Positions 51,501 to 60,662 of a stretch of DNA of 64,000 nucleotides are shown piece after piece; position 1 is the first letter of the stretch, and each line of letters begins with the position of its first letter. The stretch is from Paguma larvata. Taxonomy: Eukaryota; Chordata; Mammalia; Carnivora; Viverridae. The DNA lies in NCBI GenBank assembly GCA_030068075.1, contig CM057826.1, positions 98,569,804 to 98,633,803 of the forward strand. Reading direction: 5' to 3'. Position numbers and translations under genes: made by a program. Below the pieces are notes generated by a model that had not been told where the DNA came from, made no database searches, and saw only the letters and a list, made by a program, of their open reading frames with translations.

Positions 51501-54500
51501 AACTCTACCACAGAATAAACCAAATTACATCTATTTAAAAAAAATTTTTTTTTAATATTTATTTTTGAGAAGTGCAGAGAGAGAGGGAGACACAATCTGA
51601 AGAAGGCTCCAGGCTCCACGCTGTCAGCACAGAACACGACACCAGGCTCAAACTCACAAACTTTGAGATCATGACCTGAGCCAAAGTCATATACTTAACC
51701 AACTGAGCCACCCAGGCGCCCCATCAAATTACATGTTAACTGCACTATTCCTCTAGAAGAATAAGGGCTGACTTAACAGTTACTGAATAACCAACGATAG
51801 AGGGAACAAAAAGACAAAAGGAAGAGAGATGAAGACACGGTACAATTTGAAAGAGTAACTAGCATACACAGCTTTAGCTTCAGCTTCAGCCAGCCAGAAA
51901 AAGTCACCAACCACATACAGTCTACGCGGGGGACACCTTACACAAGATCACTCCTCCAAGTTTAGAAGTAACTGTTTTGCCTAATCCATAGAAACAAATA
52001 AACAATATGCCTGAGGGGCACCTGGGTGGCTCAGTCGGTTACGGTTACGCATCCAAGGTTACGCATCCAACTTCGGCCCAGGTCCAGATCTCAAGGTTTG
52101 TGAGTTCAAGCCCCACATCTCTGCCCCTCCCTCACTCATGATCTGTCTCTCTCTGTTTCAAACATAAATAAACATTAAAAAACAGACTGTAATGTTTTCA
52201 GGAGATACAGAAAAATAACAAAGATACTAATCCTTGGATAGATAATTCATGTAGTTTCTCAGTTGTCTTATGGTTGTAGTTAATTCAAAATCATACATAA
52301 AATAAGTAGAAAAGCTACTGGTAAAATGATAACTAGTTATTAAGTTATACTTACAACATGTGTTACATTTACATGGTAGTTTCATTAATTCTGAAACTGC
52401 TTTGTGACTTTGAGACTATATAAGTAGCTAACATTAGACGGATTTCTAGATCTCCATGGTAATTAAGTACCTTAAACTTTAAGTTCCAAATAAAAAGAAC
52501 AATTTCTTACAGGTTAAGAAGGTAGGCTAGCATTTTAAGACACACTGTAAGAACAGTTTCCTTTTAGTTGAGATACAAAGAGCGATCTTTTCTTTTTTTT
52601 AAGTTGATTAATTTTGAGAAAGAGCGAGAGCGAGCAAGCAGGGGAGGGGCAGGGAGAGAATCCCAAGCAGAATCCAGATGCAGGACTCGAACTTAGAACT
52701 GTGAGATCATAACCTGAGTTGAAACTCAGGTGAGCTGAGTCTGAAACTTAACAGACTGGGCCACACAGATGCCCCAAAAGGTGATATTATATCTTTAATA
52801 TTTCAGAATTTTAGGGGCGCCTGGGTGGCTCAGTCGGTTGGGCAGCCGACTTCGGCTCAGGTCATGATCTTACGGTCCGTGAGTTCGAGCCACATCAGGC
52901 TCCGTGATGACAATTCAGAGCCTGGAGCCTGCTTCGGATTCTGTGTCTCCCTCTCTCTCTGCCCCTCTCCTGCTCATGTTCTATCTCTGTGTCTCAAAAA
53001 TAAATACATGTTAAAAAAATATTTTAGAATTTTATAGTGTAGGTATGAGAGAATTTTTAAAGTGAGGTTGTGAGGTGTATTAACCAAGACCTTTCAAAGC
53101 AGTGGTAAATCTAAAATAGTTACAATGCGGGGCCCCTGAGTGGCTCAGCCGGTTAAGCATCTGACTTCGGCTCAGGTTATGATCTCGAAGTTTGTGGTTC
53201 AAGCCCTGCCTCGGGCTTTGTGCTGATAGCTCAGGACCTGGAGCCTGTCTGGGATTCTGTGTCTCCCTCTCTCTCTGCCCCTCTCCTGATCACACTCTGT
53301 GTCTCTCTCTCAAAAATAAACATTAAAAAAAAAAAAAATAGGAGCGCCTGGGTGGCTCAGTCGGTTAAGCGACCGACTTCAGCTCAGGTCATGATCTCAC
53401 AGTTTGAGAGTTGGAGTCCTACGTCGGGCTCTGTGCTGACGGCTCAGAGCCTGGAGCCTGCTTCAGATTCTGTGTCTCTCTCCGTCTCTGCCCCTCCCCT
53501 GCTCAAGCTCTGTCTCTATGTCTCTCAAAAATAAATAAACGTTAAAAAAAATTTTTTTTTTAAAAAGTTACAATGCTTTGAGGAGGTAAAACAAAACGAA
53601 ACAACCCTTGTTAGGATTCCGAACAAATTTTTTTCTGTAAAGGCCAAAAAACAAACATTTTAGGTTTTGTGATTCATAGAGCTACTCAGTTCAGACCCTG
53701 TAGCAGGAAAAGTTGCATTCCAACAAACCCTTAAGGACACTTAAATTAGAATTTCATATAATTTTCATGTGCTATTAAATTTCCCTCCAGGAAATTTTTT
53801 TGTCCCAACTATTTAAAAACATAACAAGCATTCTTAGCTTGAGGGGCCACACCATAACAGGTAATAGGGTGGGGTTGGCCCTGCGCCATTGTCTGCCCAA
53901 TGGATTAATATCCTTTCTCACCACATCTTCCCGTAGCAACTGCTTAGTGGAAAAGTATAAACCTCAAACATCCTCTGTTATAAAATATAACAACTGAGGC
54001 TTCTAGATTGAAAAGGGTCATAACCATAAAACAAAGAGTAAAGACAACGTTTTTTCAAGCAGCTGAGGCCTTAGATGCACCTCCCTACCCGCTGGAAAAT
54101 CAGAGCCCCAGGACGTGAGTGCCTGAGAAAAGGGAGGAAATTACTGTTCCCTAAGAGTCCTGGGCTCTGTGCTAAACGCTCGCCTCTGAGTAGCTCATTT
54201 AATCCCCACTGCATCTCTACTAGGAAGGAGTATTCTTTCTCTTTTTCGAAGATGAAGGAAGGGGCTTAAGGAGCTTAATTGAATGACGCAATGACACTGC
54301 TACGAAAGGACCGAGTCAGAATTTGAAGCCTTCGGGACTTGAGAGCAAAGGGCGGAGCTCTCTGGCACTACGCCCACTTGGATCTGGCCGAGCGGGCCAG
54401 AGGGAACAACCTGAGCAGCAGGGCCAGGCGGTCCTCGGGATGTGCCTCCTGGGCGCCGGCGACTTGTGGTGGCCTGCCTTCCCCACCTTCCGCTCCGGAG

Positions 54501-54544
54501 TCCGGGGGCTCGGTGGCCGCTTGCACTCCGGGTTGCATCTCCAT
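37787..54544 (-). CDS. CENPH: CENPH, centromere protein H
   Basis: Subunit of the constitutive centromere-associated network (CENP-H/I/K/M), which sits on CENP-A chromatin and supports kinetochore assembly. Nine coding exons (54544-54411, 50873-50818, 47144-47096, 46493-46419, 44616-44560, 41851-41788, 41451-41400, 39656-39493, 37879-37787) join to 744 nt, 247 residues plus TAA, the length I recall for human CENP-H. The acidic, Gly/Glu-rich N-terminus (residues 1-40) diverges from human; the rest is charged, heptad-like helix, e.g. QIEAKIEDLENEIEE and KQASESKLLEIQTEKNK, as expected for this coiled-coil protein. It ends LEKNLTMI. The start ATG is the first in frame: the frame is open further upstream (to about 54613) but without another ATG. 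The exon 1 donor AG|GTTGTT is atypical. No frame break is seen. Confidence 0.96.
38995..39235 (+). mobile_element. MIR
   Basis: CCAACATTTATTGAGAATTT, GCTCAAGGTCCGCAACTATT follow MIR order. CENPH intron 8. Confidence 0.75.
39493..39656 (-). CDS. CENPH: CENPH coding exon 8
   Basis: A 164-nt exon from LKQASESKLLEIQTEKNKQK to TTVIQHVFQ, the longest coiled-coil exon. Acceptor AATAG, donor CCAG|GTAACA. Confidence 0.95.
40793..41009 (-). mobile_element. SINEC
   Basis: Flanked by TTTAATACT copies (40785, 41011). CENPH intron 7. Confidence 0.9.
41040..41263 (+). mobile_element. SINEC
   Basis: Flanked by AAAATGCCATGTGTA on both sides; opposite orientation to the neighbour just left. Confidence 0.92.
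41400..41451 (-). CDS. CENPH: CENPH coding exon 7
   Basis: A 52-nt exon, ESWDLEEKLLDVRKKRL plus one base. Acceptor AACAG, donor TTAC|GTATGT. Confidence 0.94.
41788..41851 (-). CDS. CENPH: CENPH coding exon 6
   Basis: A 64-nt exon, VLMDNMKHILKLNKLIMK to SHQ. Acceptor TTTCAG, donor CCAG|GTAACT. Confidence 0.94.
42032..42261 (+). mobile_element. SINEC
   Basis: GGGGCACCTGGGTGGCCTAG head. CENPH intron 5. Confidence 0.92.
42439..42670 (-). mobile_element. SINEC with GA tract
   Basis: Near-consensus body; GA run at 42465-42497. Confidence 0.92.
42700..42975 (-). mobile_element. Old LINE-1 3' UTR (L1M type)
   Basis: GTTTACATTAAGGTTCACTC and GTACATTCTATGGGTATGAC are antisense to the L1M end at 31380-31870. 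Confidence 0.72.
43251..43424 (+). mobile_element. MER5A (hAT-Charlie MITE)
   Basis: Starts CAACGGTTCTTATACTTCAA and ends CATTTGAGAAACACTG, the MER5A terminal inverted repeats. CENPH intron 5. Confidence 0.78.
43529..43564. repeat. Three tandem CACTAAAGG units
   Basis: CACTAAAGGCA, CACTAAAGG and CACTAAAGGCA in a row. Confidence 0.85.
44254..44466 (+). mobile_element. SINEC
   Basis: Flanked by TTTCACAAAACT and TCCCACAAAACT; ends about 95 bp from CENPH exon 5. Confidence 0.92.
44560..44616 (-). CDS. CENPH: CENPH coding exon 5
   Basis: A 57-nt exon encoding MQLSTALKKNLEKINPQT. Acceptor TTATAG, donor CTAG|GTACGT. Confidence 0.93.
45184..45292 (+). mobile_element. Short CAN-SINE subtype
   Basis: GGGCACATGGCTGGCACAGT to GTTGACTTAAATTAAATAAA. 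Confidence 0.8.
45450..45675 (-). mobile_element. SINEC, near consensus
   Basis: Complete with T-rich start and GCCACTCAGGTGCCCC head. CENPH intron 4. Confidence 0.93.
45858..46042 (+). mobile_element. SINEC
   Basis: GGGATGCCTGGGTGGCTCAG head; slightly shortened body. Confidence 0.88.
46419..46493 (-). CDS. CENPH: CENPH coding exon 4
   Basis: A 75-nt exon, KIEDLENEIEEVK to MKKLALD, clearly heptad-like. Acceptor TGATAG, donor ACAG|GTAATT. Confidence 0.94.
46864..47071 (+). mobile_element. SINEC close to CENPH exon 3
   Basis: Ends 24 bp from the exon 3 donor, antisense to CENPH. Confidence 0.92.
47096..47144 (-). CDS. CENPH: CENPH coding exon 3
   Basis: A 49-nt exon, SEEKSPEQIMQDKQIEA. Acceptor TTGTAG, donor GC|GTATGT. 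SINEs lie 24 bp beyond its donor and 54 bp before its acceptor. Confidence 0.94.
47198..47418 (+). mobile_element. SINEC (first of a stacked pair)
   Basis: Preceded by AGAAGAGTGCTGTCCA (47182-47197); the same 16 bases recur at 47421-47436. Confidence 0.93.
47437..47671 (+). mobile_element. SINEC (second of a stacked pair)
   Basis: Followed by AGTGCTGTCCA (47672-47682). Has a second CT-rich block after an AAACAAAC stretch. Confidence 0.9.
47715..47862 (-). mobile_element. Short CAN-SINE subtype with internal duplication
   Basis: CTTGAACTTATGAAC and CTTGAACTCATAAC show a partial internal repeat. Confidence 0.75.
48495..48712 (+). mobile_element. SINEC inside LINE-1
   Basis: Flanked by AAATTGACAAGCTG and AAACTGACAAGCTG. 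Confidence 0.92.
49270..49325. repeat. AT-rich simple repeat (TATA/GATA)
   Basis: CTATATATATATATAGATAC and following ATAG units at the L1 edge. Confidence 0.7.
49405..49845 (+). mobile_element. SINEC split by another SINE in its A-tail
   Basis: Head to body 49405-49578; the tail text AATAAATAAACTTAAAAAAA resumes at 49825. Confidence 0.8.
49606..49824 (-). mobile_element. SINEC nested in a SINE tail
   Basis: Near-consensus, opposite orientation to its host element. Confidence 0.92.
50007..50223 (-). mobile_element. SINEC
   Basis: Complete but diverged; CENPH intron 2. Confidence 0.88.
50818..50873 (-). CDS. CENPH: CENPH coding exon 2
   Basis: A 56-nt exon encoding LRAQTKQQLLEYKSMVDA. Acceptor TTTTAG, donor GCAA|GTAAGT. 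Confidence 0.95.
50900..50925. repeat. GT/AT dinucleotide tract
   Basis: TTGTGTGTGTGTGTATATAT, 27 bp upstream of CENPH exon 2 in gene direction. Confidence 0.8.
50918..51010 (-). mobile_element. Short CAN-SINE subtype
   Basis: AAGTAAACTCTACCCCCAAT to GAGCTAGCCAGGTGCCCC. Confidence 0.8.
51148..51256 (+). mobile_element. Short CAN-SINE subtype
   Basis: GGGGGAGCTGGGTGGCTCAG to GAAGCCTACTTAAAAAAT. Confidence 0.82.
51257..51478 (+). mobile_element. SINEC
   Basis: Inserted directly at the tail of the preceding short SINE. Confidence 0.9.
51537..51722 (-). mobile_element. SINEC
   Basis: Flanked by CAAATTACAT on both sides. Confidence 0.91.
52015..52184 (+). mobile_element. SINEC with internal duplication and deletion
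   Basis: GGTTACGCATCCAA occurs twice in a row in the head; part of the middle is missing. Confidence 0.88.
52590..52776 (-). mobile_element. SINEC
   Basis: Diverged copy containing a repeated ACTCAGGTGAGCTGAGT-like stretch. Confidence 0.85.
52813..53021 (+). mobile_element. SINEC, near consensus
   Basis: Flanked by TTCAGAATTTTA and TTTAGAATTTTA. Confidence 0.93.
53129..53338 (+). mobile_element. SINEC (first of a stacked pair)
   Basis: Preceded by AGTTACAATGC, which recurs only after the second SINE (53566). Confidence 0.91.
53342..53565 (+). mobile_element. SINEC, near consensus (second of a stacked pair)
   Basis: Inserted into the A-tail of the preceding copy. GAGCGCCTGGGTGGCTCAGT head. 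Confidence 0.93.
53626..53900 (+). mobile_element. hAT-type DNA transposon fragment (MER-like)
   Basis: TTTCTGTAAAGGCCAAAAAA and CATTTTAGGTTTTGTGATTC resemble the 5' half of the family whose 3' end is at 34078. The right boundary is unclear. Confidence 0.5.
54140..54330 (+). mobile_element. MIR
   Basis: CTCATTTAATCCCCACTGCA and GATGAAGGAAGGGGCTTAAG; next to CENPH exon 1. Confidence 0.7.
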
Positions 54545-54720
54545 TCTGACTGGCGCCAAGAGGTACTGCCTGAAACGGGAAAACGCAACCTTAGGAGTCG
54601 GTTTTGCCGCCACTAACTTGTCGCCCGGAAGGGGCTGGAGAACCGCCGCTTACCGTCCCACCCCTTCCGCCCCACGGCCCCACCCCTTCCGTCCCTGCCT
54701 CTGGTTGCTGTGATTACTGC
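54310..54720 (-). promoter_or_regulatory. CENPH CpG-rich promoter and exon 1 region
   Basis: A GC-rich block covers exon 1 and its upstream flank. Just upstream of the ATG are a palindromic TGGCGCCA (54551-54558) and, on the minus strand, TTTTCCCGTTTC (54572-54583), both resembling E2F-type sites, which would suit a proliferation gene. Open frames on both strands here are GC by-products. Confidence 0.55.
54411..54544 (-). CDS. CENPH: CENPH coding exon 1
   Basis: Forty-four codons plus AG, MEMQPGVQAA to EDRLALLL. The donor CTCAG|GTTGTT is required to continue the family sequence RLRAQTK into exon 2. Confidence 0.9.
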
Positions 54721-55601
54721 TGTTTCTCTTGGCTACTCTTTGCAATCATTACAGATCGCTAATAAGATAACTTGAACTTTAAGCTTCAGCTCTGTCGCGT
54801 CCTGGGCTAGTAGTTGTGCTACAGCTGTTTGGAACACACCCCGGCGCCCGGGACAGGCTGGAAAGGAAAACCCGGAGACAAATGGTCATTCATCCTTGGC
54901 GCTGGGACAGGGGATCTTCGTGACAGTTTTTGTTTTGTTTTGTTTTGTTTTGACCTATCTTGGTACTCCCTTGACAGTCACAGCCTTGGAAAATTGGGGT
55001 GCCCGGCAGGCTGAGGAAAGGAAACACCGGAGGGTTGTTTAAGTACACTTTCCATCTGAGCTCACAATGTCCAGATCCCCCTCGTTTGGCGGAGTACAGT
55101 GGCTAGAGTTCAGAGACAACTTAAACCCCGCTATGAGTCCGTGAATATACTTGAAGCCTAGACTTGCAGCATGAAATTTCGCTATTCGTAAGACTCACTC
55201 TTGTAATAGTCCGGTGCCCCCAAGTGCCAGCTTGTCGATTTATCAAGTTGCAATTAAGCTTTTTTAGCTGGGCATTGAGGGCTAATGGAGAAAATGCGGG
55301 GCGTAAAACGCCCGATTGATTTGTAGTTTTTCAGGAAGGTCGGTCGTGTAAGGGACACTCTGGCCTTGTAGCACAAGCACAGCAACTCAGACCTCTTTGA
55401 ACAAGAGAGCCGAGCATTCCCCTTATATAACTAGTTTCCCGTGAGTTATACTTCCCCTGAGATCACACCGTGCTCTCTCCTTCCTCTTCATTAGTAAACA
55501 GCTACCGGCACAAGTGCAAACGTAGGGATGTAAATACGACCTTAGGTTCACCAGTCCTACCCCCCAAACTCCCGGAAAAAAAAATGGTTTTCTTTCATTA
55601 T

Positions 55602-55800
55602 TTTTTATGTCTATTTATTTTGAATGAGAGGGAGAGAGAGAGGAAAGGGCAGAGAGAGGGTGAGACAGGATCTAAAAAGCCTGCTTGGTGCTGACAGCGA
55701 GAGAGCCGAATGCTAGGCTGGAACTCATGAACCATGAGATCATGACCTGAGCCGAATTTAAGAGTAGGTCGCTTAACAGACTGAGCCCCCCAGGAGCCCC
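55602..55800 (-). mobile_element. SINEC
   Basis: Flanked by CATTATTT copies (55596 and 55802). Confidence 0.9.
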
Positions 55801-55832
55801 CCATTATTTGTTTTATACAAAAGAAATATTTT

Positions 55833-56040
55833 TTTTTAATTTTTTTTAATGTTTATTTATTTCTGAGACAGAGCATGAATGGGGAAGGGGCAGAGAGAGA
55901 GGGAGACACAGAATCCGAAGGAGGCTCCAGGCTTTGAGCCGTCAGCACAGAGCCCGATGCGGGGCTCGAACTCACAGACCCTGAGATCATGACCTGAGCT
56001 GAAATTGGACGCCCAACCGACTGAGCCACCCAGGTGCCCC
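55833..56040 (-). mobile_element. SINEC, near consensus
   Basis: Flanked by TATACAAAAG (55814 and 56041). Confidence 0.92.
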
Positions 56041-56162
56041 TATACAAAAGCAATCTTATGCTTTGGTTTTACCCTGGACGTCCTCCAGCACCTCACATCA
56101 ATCTCATCCGTTTAAGCACTTGCCTATCAGGTGTCCAAGGCCAAATTTGGGACAAAGACAAT

Positions 56163-56492
56163 GCAGTAGTTCTCCATCTGAGCAGGAATCAGAATCATGA
56201 GGAGGACTGGTTTAAAACAGACAGCTAGGTGGGTGAGGGGATGGGTAAAATAGTTGAAGGGGATTAAGAGCACAGTTACTGTGACAAATACTGAGTAGTG
56301 TAGAGAATTGTTGAATCACTGTATTTGTACACCTGAAATTAACATAACACTGTTTATATTGGAATTTTAAAAATTAAAAAAAAAGATTGCTTAATGCCTC
56401 TCCCAAAATTTGATTTTGATTAACATTTCTGACAAATGCCCAGGTGATGTTCATGCTGTTGGATCCGGATGACACTTTGAGAAGCGCTATGG
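56163..56492 (+). mobile_element. MER5A interrupted by a LINE-1 tail
   Basis: First half GCAGTAGTTCTCCATCTGAG (56163-56223), second half from GATTGCTTAATG (56385) to CACTTTGAGAAGCGCTATGG. Confidence 0.75.
56224..56384 (+). mobile_element. LINE-1 3' tail inside MER5A
   Basis: GGGATTAAGAGCACAGTTAC to TATATTGGAATTTTAAAAAT plus A-tail, the same L1 end type as at 10140-10295. Confidence 0.82.
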
Positions 56493-56583
56493 TAATGGAT
56501 TAAAACAAAGATTTTTTTTTTTTTAATCCATTGTAAAACAAAAAGGGACAGATGTGAGTGTGGAGCTATTCTTTAGAGAATGT

Positions 56584-56643
56584 CTAATAATATAGAAGGG
56601 ATAATACAATTAGCTAATAATATAGAAGGGATAATACAATTAG
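56584..56643. repeat. Perfect 30-bp tandem duplication
   Basis: Unit CTAATAATATAGAAGGGATA plus ATACAATTAG occurs twice without a mismatch. Confidence 0.92.
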
Positions 56644-56659
56644 CTAACTACCATCATGT

Positions 56660-57270
56660 CACTCTCATGAGGTATATGCTTCAAAGTGAATATCATTAAT
56701 GAATAATAAAACTGAAAAGAACAGCACCATTATAGCAAAACTATATCAGGTGGTTACCACCTTAACCAGATGACCAAACACAGTATCTTCAGTAGTGTAC
56801 CAACTAATATATGACTCCAATATGATGCATAGTTGTACAAATCACCTATATTCTTGCTGGAATGCATAACCTGAAGTTAACTATGAAGAAACAATCAGAC
56901 AAGAAACTAGAATGAGGGACATTCTACAAGACAAATGGACCAGACAATTCATGTCCATTGCACAACTATTGTATACGGAGACAAATTAAATTTTAATTGG
57001 AACATAAATTAGAAAAGTTTGTAAAAACATTTTGAGATAATTGAGAAAATTTGAATATGCACTGCATATTATACATAGGAGTTAACTGTCTTAGTATGAT
57101 ACATATTATACGTAGGAGTTAACTGTCTTAGTGTGATTAAGATTATAGTTATTTAGGAAAATGACTGAATCCTTAGGAGATGCATGACCAAGTATTTTAA
57201 GGTGACTTTATCTTGACATCTAAAATTCACTTTGAAATGGCTCTGAGAAAGAAAAATATATGCAAACACA
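56660..57270 (+). mobile_element. Ancient LINE 3' UTR-like repeat
   Basis: AACAATCAGACAAGAAACTA, GAGGGACATTCTACAAGACA and AAAATTTGAATATGCACTGC resemble an old L1-type 3' UTR; the family name is uncertain. Confidence 0.5.
57065..57138. repeat. 37-bp tandem duplication, three mismatches or fewer
   Basis: CATATTATACATAGGAGTTA and CATATTATACGTAGGAGTTA begin two adjacent units that continue ACTGTCTTAGT. Confidence 0.85.
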
Positions 57271-57550
57271 TGTATATATCCCCCCACCACACACACATAC
57301 TTTTCTCTTTCTTTACACCTGTAGTTTAATATTTGCCTACGTAAGTACCTAGAACATTGCCCCCTATCAGGAAAGAATCCTTTCTTATATCCTTGGAATA
57401 TTTACAGAAGTCTTTCAAGTATTTACCCACTGAGAAAAAACATGGTTTGACTTTTTAAAGACCCCTATTTCCAATGAAATTAAAAATCACCACACAAAGA
57501 ATTAAAAAAAAATTCCAAAAGAAAGCAACTACTTAGAAGTTGAGCAGTTA

Positions 57551-57737
57551 AGGGGTGCCTGGTTGGCTCAGTCAGTAGAGCAACCGACTCTTTTGATTTC
57601 ATCCCAAGTCATCATCCCATGGTTGTGGAATCTAACCCCACACCCAGCTCCACGCAGTGTGTGGGGCCTGCTTAAGGTTCTCTCCCCCTCTCTCCCTCTG
57701 CCCCTACCCCCTGCTCACTCTATCTAGAAAAAAATGA
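57551..57737 (+). mobile_element. SINEC
   Basis: Flanked by AGCAGTTAA copies (57542 and 57749). Confidence 0.87.
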
Positions 57738-57957
57738 AAAGGAAAGTCAGCAGTTAAATAATCTCCAGATCATGGAAGAACTGCAAAAGAAATTTTAATG
57801 ACCAGAAAAAGATGAAAAGGAGGGCTTCGGAAACAAGCTATCTCAAAGGAGAATGTATAAAGGCTTTTACCACTAAAATACATGGAGTATTTAACTAGAA
57901 AAAAAAAAAAACAAAAGAAAAACAGATAGTGAGAATTGGTGTAAAAGCTAAAATTAC

Positions 57958-58122
57958 AGGGGCATCTGGCTCTTGGTTTCGGCTCGGGTCATGGATCTCA
58001 CGGCTTGGTTCTTGAGTTCAAGCCTCCTGTACAGGTACACACTGACAGTGCGGACCCTGCGAATTCTCTCTCTCGGCCCCTCCCCGCTTACTCTCTCTCA
58101 AAATAAATAAACTTAAAAAACT
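57958..58122 (+). mobile_element. SINEC with head deletion
   Basis: Most of the first 35 bases are missing: GGGGCATC jumps to TGGCTCTTGGTTTCGGCTCG. Confidence 0.85.
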
Positions 58123-58139
58123 AAAAAAATAAAAAGCTA

Positions 58140-60200
58140 AAACTAGAAAACAAAGGTAGTAGAAATGATAACAGCAAAACTGGTTCTTTCAGAATATGTG
58201 CTGCCAAAACGAGCACAAAACCCATTCTCTCAAAACACCAGTAAAAACCCTCCAGGCAAGCCCAGTTAGAAAACAAAAGTATCAGGAATGAAAAACAAAC
58301 TATATATACAACTGTAATTTTAAAAATCTAGAATAGTTATTTCCTATTAATAGAGGGAAGATAATGCCTTAAAAACACCAGCAATGCAAAACATACAATA
58401 TTAAGCGGATCCAGGCCAAAGGACTTTACAGCTTAATTAAATTAGTTTTCAGTGAACAAGTAATCTCTAATTATGAGATGTAAAAATGTAAACGTCTTTA
58501 ATCCACCTGAAAGGTGATAAGAGAAAAACTAGAAAACCATAACAAAGACTGAGCCAGCTTCCGAAATGTGATGCAAAATCTTCTCAAAGAAACAGATTAA
58601 ATCCATGTATCATGAGAAAGAATTCATTCCACTTTAGGAAACCTCTAATGTGGAATATTATATAACACTAATAGCAACATAAGCTGAAAAAGCAAATGAA
58701 TTTTCACTTAACTTACCATTTTACTCTAAACAGAATAAAAAATACCGAAAACATAAAGACTACTTAAAGCCTAACAGCAAAAATATTAAATGATAAAAAT
58801 ACTTAAGAGATATCTAATGCAGGAACAAAACAGGGGCTAGGATCTCTTTTTGGAAGTTCTAATACAATAAATAAGTAAACATTGAAAAAAACAAAATCTT
58901 TAGATTTGAAACCTAGAAAATTCCATTAAAACAAATACAGTTAAAAAAAATTGAGTAAGAAAACTGATGTCAGTTGGGTGAGAAAACTATAGCAATAAAA
59001 TTAGTGGAAAACAGATCCTATTCCCAACAGTGACCAAAAAAACCCACAAACTCAGCAATAAACTTGACAAGTACAGTAATTATATAATTAAAATTCTAAC
59101 ATTCCACTCTAGAGCATGCAACAGATCTTGGATAAAAATGCTTCTGGATAGGAAGACATTATGTATACTCAAAACCTCAAAGGAGCTTCTTGGTAACTGG
59201 ACATAACTTTATAATGTTCTTATGTTTGAAACTGCCTCCAAACATCTGAAAAATAGTGCTAGCTTCACCTTACCAGATAATGTAACAATTTTACATTATC
59301 ACAGGAAAAAAGTAGATCAGGAAACAATAGATGGTAATTAATGTTTCAATTCAGCTAGACAAGGATAATTTTGATCATGTGGTACTGGCATAAATGGGCA
59401 CCCATCTCGAAGAGTCTTACTTTTATACCACATACAGAACATTTATTGAGGGATTTTACATGTTTATGGGTTTGAGATGGAGTTGATCTTAAGACTGAAA
59501 ATCCAAAAAGCAACTGTAGAACAAAAATAGACCTGATAAACATAAAAACTTCCAAGTGTCTGCATGGCAAAAGAGCATAAAGAGTGAAAAGGCAAATGAC
59601 AAAATGGAAAAACCTTACAAACTGATTAGTAATCAACAAAAATTTATTCAACTAGCCATCAGAATTAAAAATTAGGACAGGAAACAGGTAGATTATTTCT
59701 TACAAATTCACAGAAATTGAAGGTAAGGATGCAGGGAAATTCAGCACTTTTGTACATTACTGATGACACTCGAGTCATAGGGCAGCACCTGCCAAAACTT
59801 AGAATGCACAAACCCTGGAGAACCCAGAGCACAAAAAGGAGAGCATGGTATTTAATGATCAACAGGTTTGTCTGTAGGAGCAAAGAAGAAAAGCAATCTG
59901 AAGGTCAACAGCAGAATGGTTGAATACACTATAGTATATCCATAGTACGTAATGGAATGCCCACATACAGAAGGCCTATACATGTTAAATGGAATTGCTT
60001 GTATATATAGAATGATTTCTTAGAAATCCCCATAACAATTTATAAGCATATTTGTATTCATAGAAGGCAAAGAAGGATACACCCCAAACTGCTGGTACAT
60101 TCAGATGGATGGGATTGAGCTCTAAGAGTGGGATGCGGGGAGTAAATTAACTTTTTAAAATTCTTTTATATGTTTTGAGGATCTGATTTTATTTGATCAA
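58140..60200 (+). mobile_element. Degenerate LINE (HAL1/L1-like) fragments
   Basis: Long A-rich stretch with pieces such as CATGAGAAAGAATTCATTCC and GTATCAGGAATGAAAAACAA, many stops, no usable frame. Boundaries and family are uncertain. Confidence 0.5.
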
Positions 60201-60662
60201 TAAAGAAAGTGAAAAAGTAAAGAATATGAAGTTCTTTTTACAAGTGAAAAAGTTGATACTAAAGTTGATAATTTACGAAACAGTGGTAGAAGTAAAAACT
60301 ACTTAGAATATGGCAGCAACCACCAGAAGAAACAGAAAACAGGGGGACTAAGGGTAAGGTGGAAGACCTTTAAGCAGAATGAGGCAGGATATTTTCCAAG
60401 ATAATTGGGCTTACATGCAGTATGCCCTAAAGAACGGCTTTAAATGCCTTCATGATCACACTAATTCATATAAGCATGCAAAGCCAGGTACATAAAACAA
60501 GACCACAGAAGTAACAATTATATATATGTGCTGGGTCCCAATAAACTGAAAGCACTTTTTATATTCCCCATCTTATCTTTAACACACCTTTTAGGTTACC
60601 CTTGAGTAGGAAGTAGCCACATTCAAATGAGTTAAGGTATAAGAAATAAAAAGGACCACAAA

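Larger units (their letters stand above)
54721..60660. other. Intergenic region between CENPH and CCNB1
   Basis: No gene recognised. Repeats are listed separately. The stretch 54780-55560 is unique-looking sequence downstream of the CCNB1 end and upstream of CENPH, with a TTTTG run at about 54929-54951. Confidence 0.6.

Noticed and set aside
54545..54613. N-terminal extension of CENPH upstream of the chosen ATG
   Set aside because: The frame is open but the only upstream start-like codon is GTG at 54613; the family start aligns with the ATG at 54544.
54323..54713. Plus-strand open frames of 97 and 124 codons over CENPH exon 1
   Set aside because: They are antisense shadows of a GC-rich coding exon and promoter with no domain or splice evidence.
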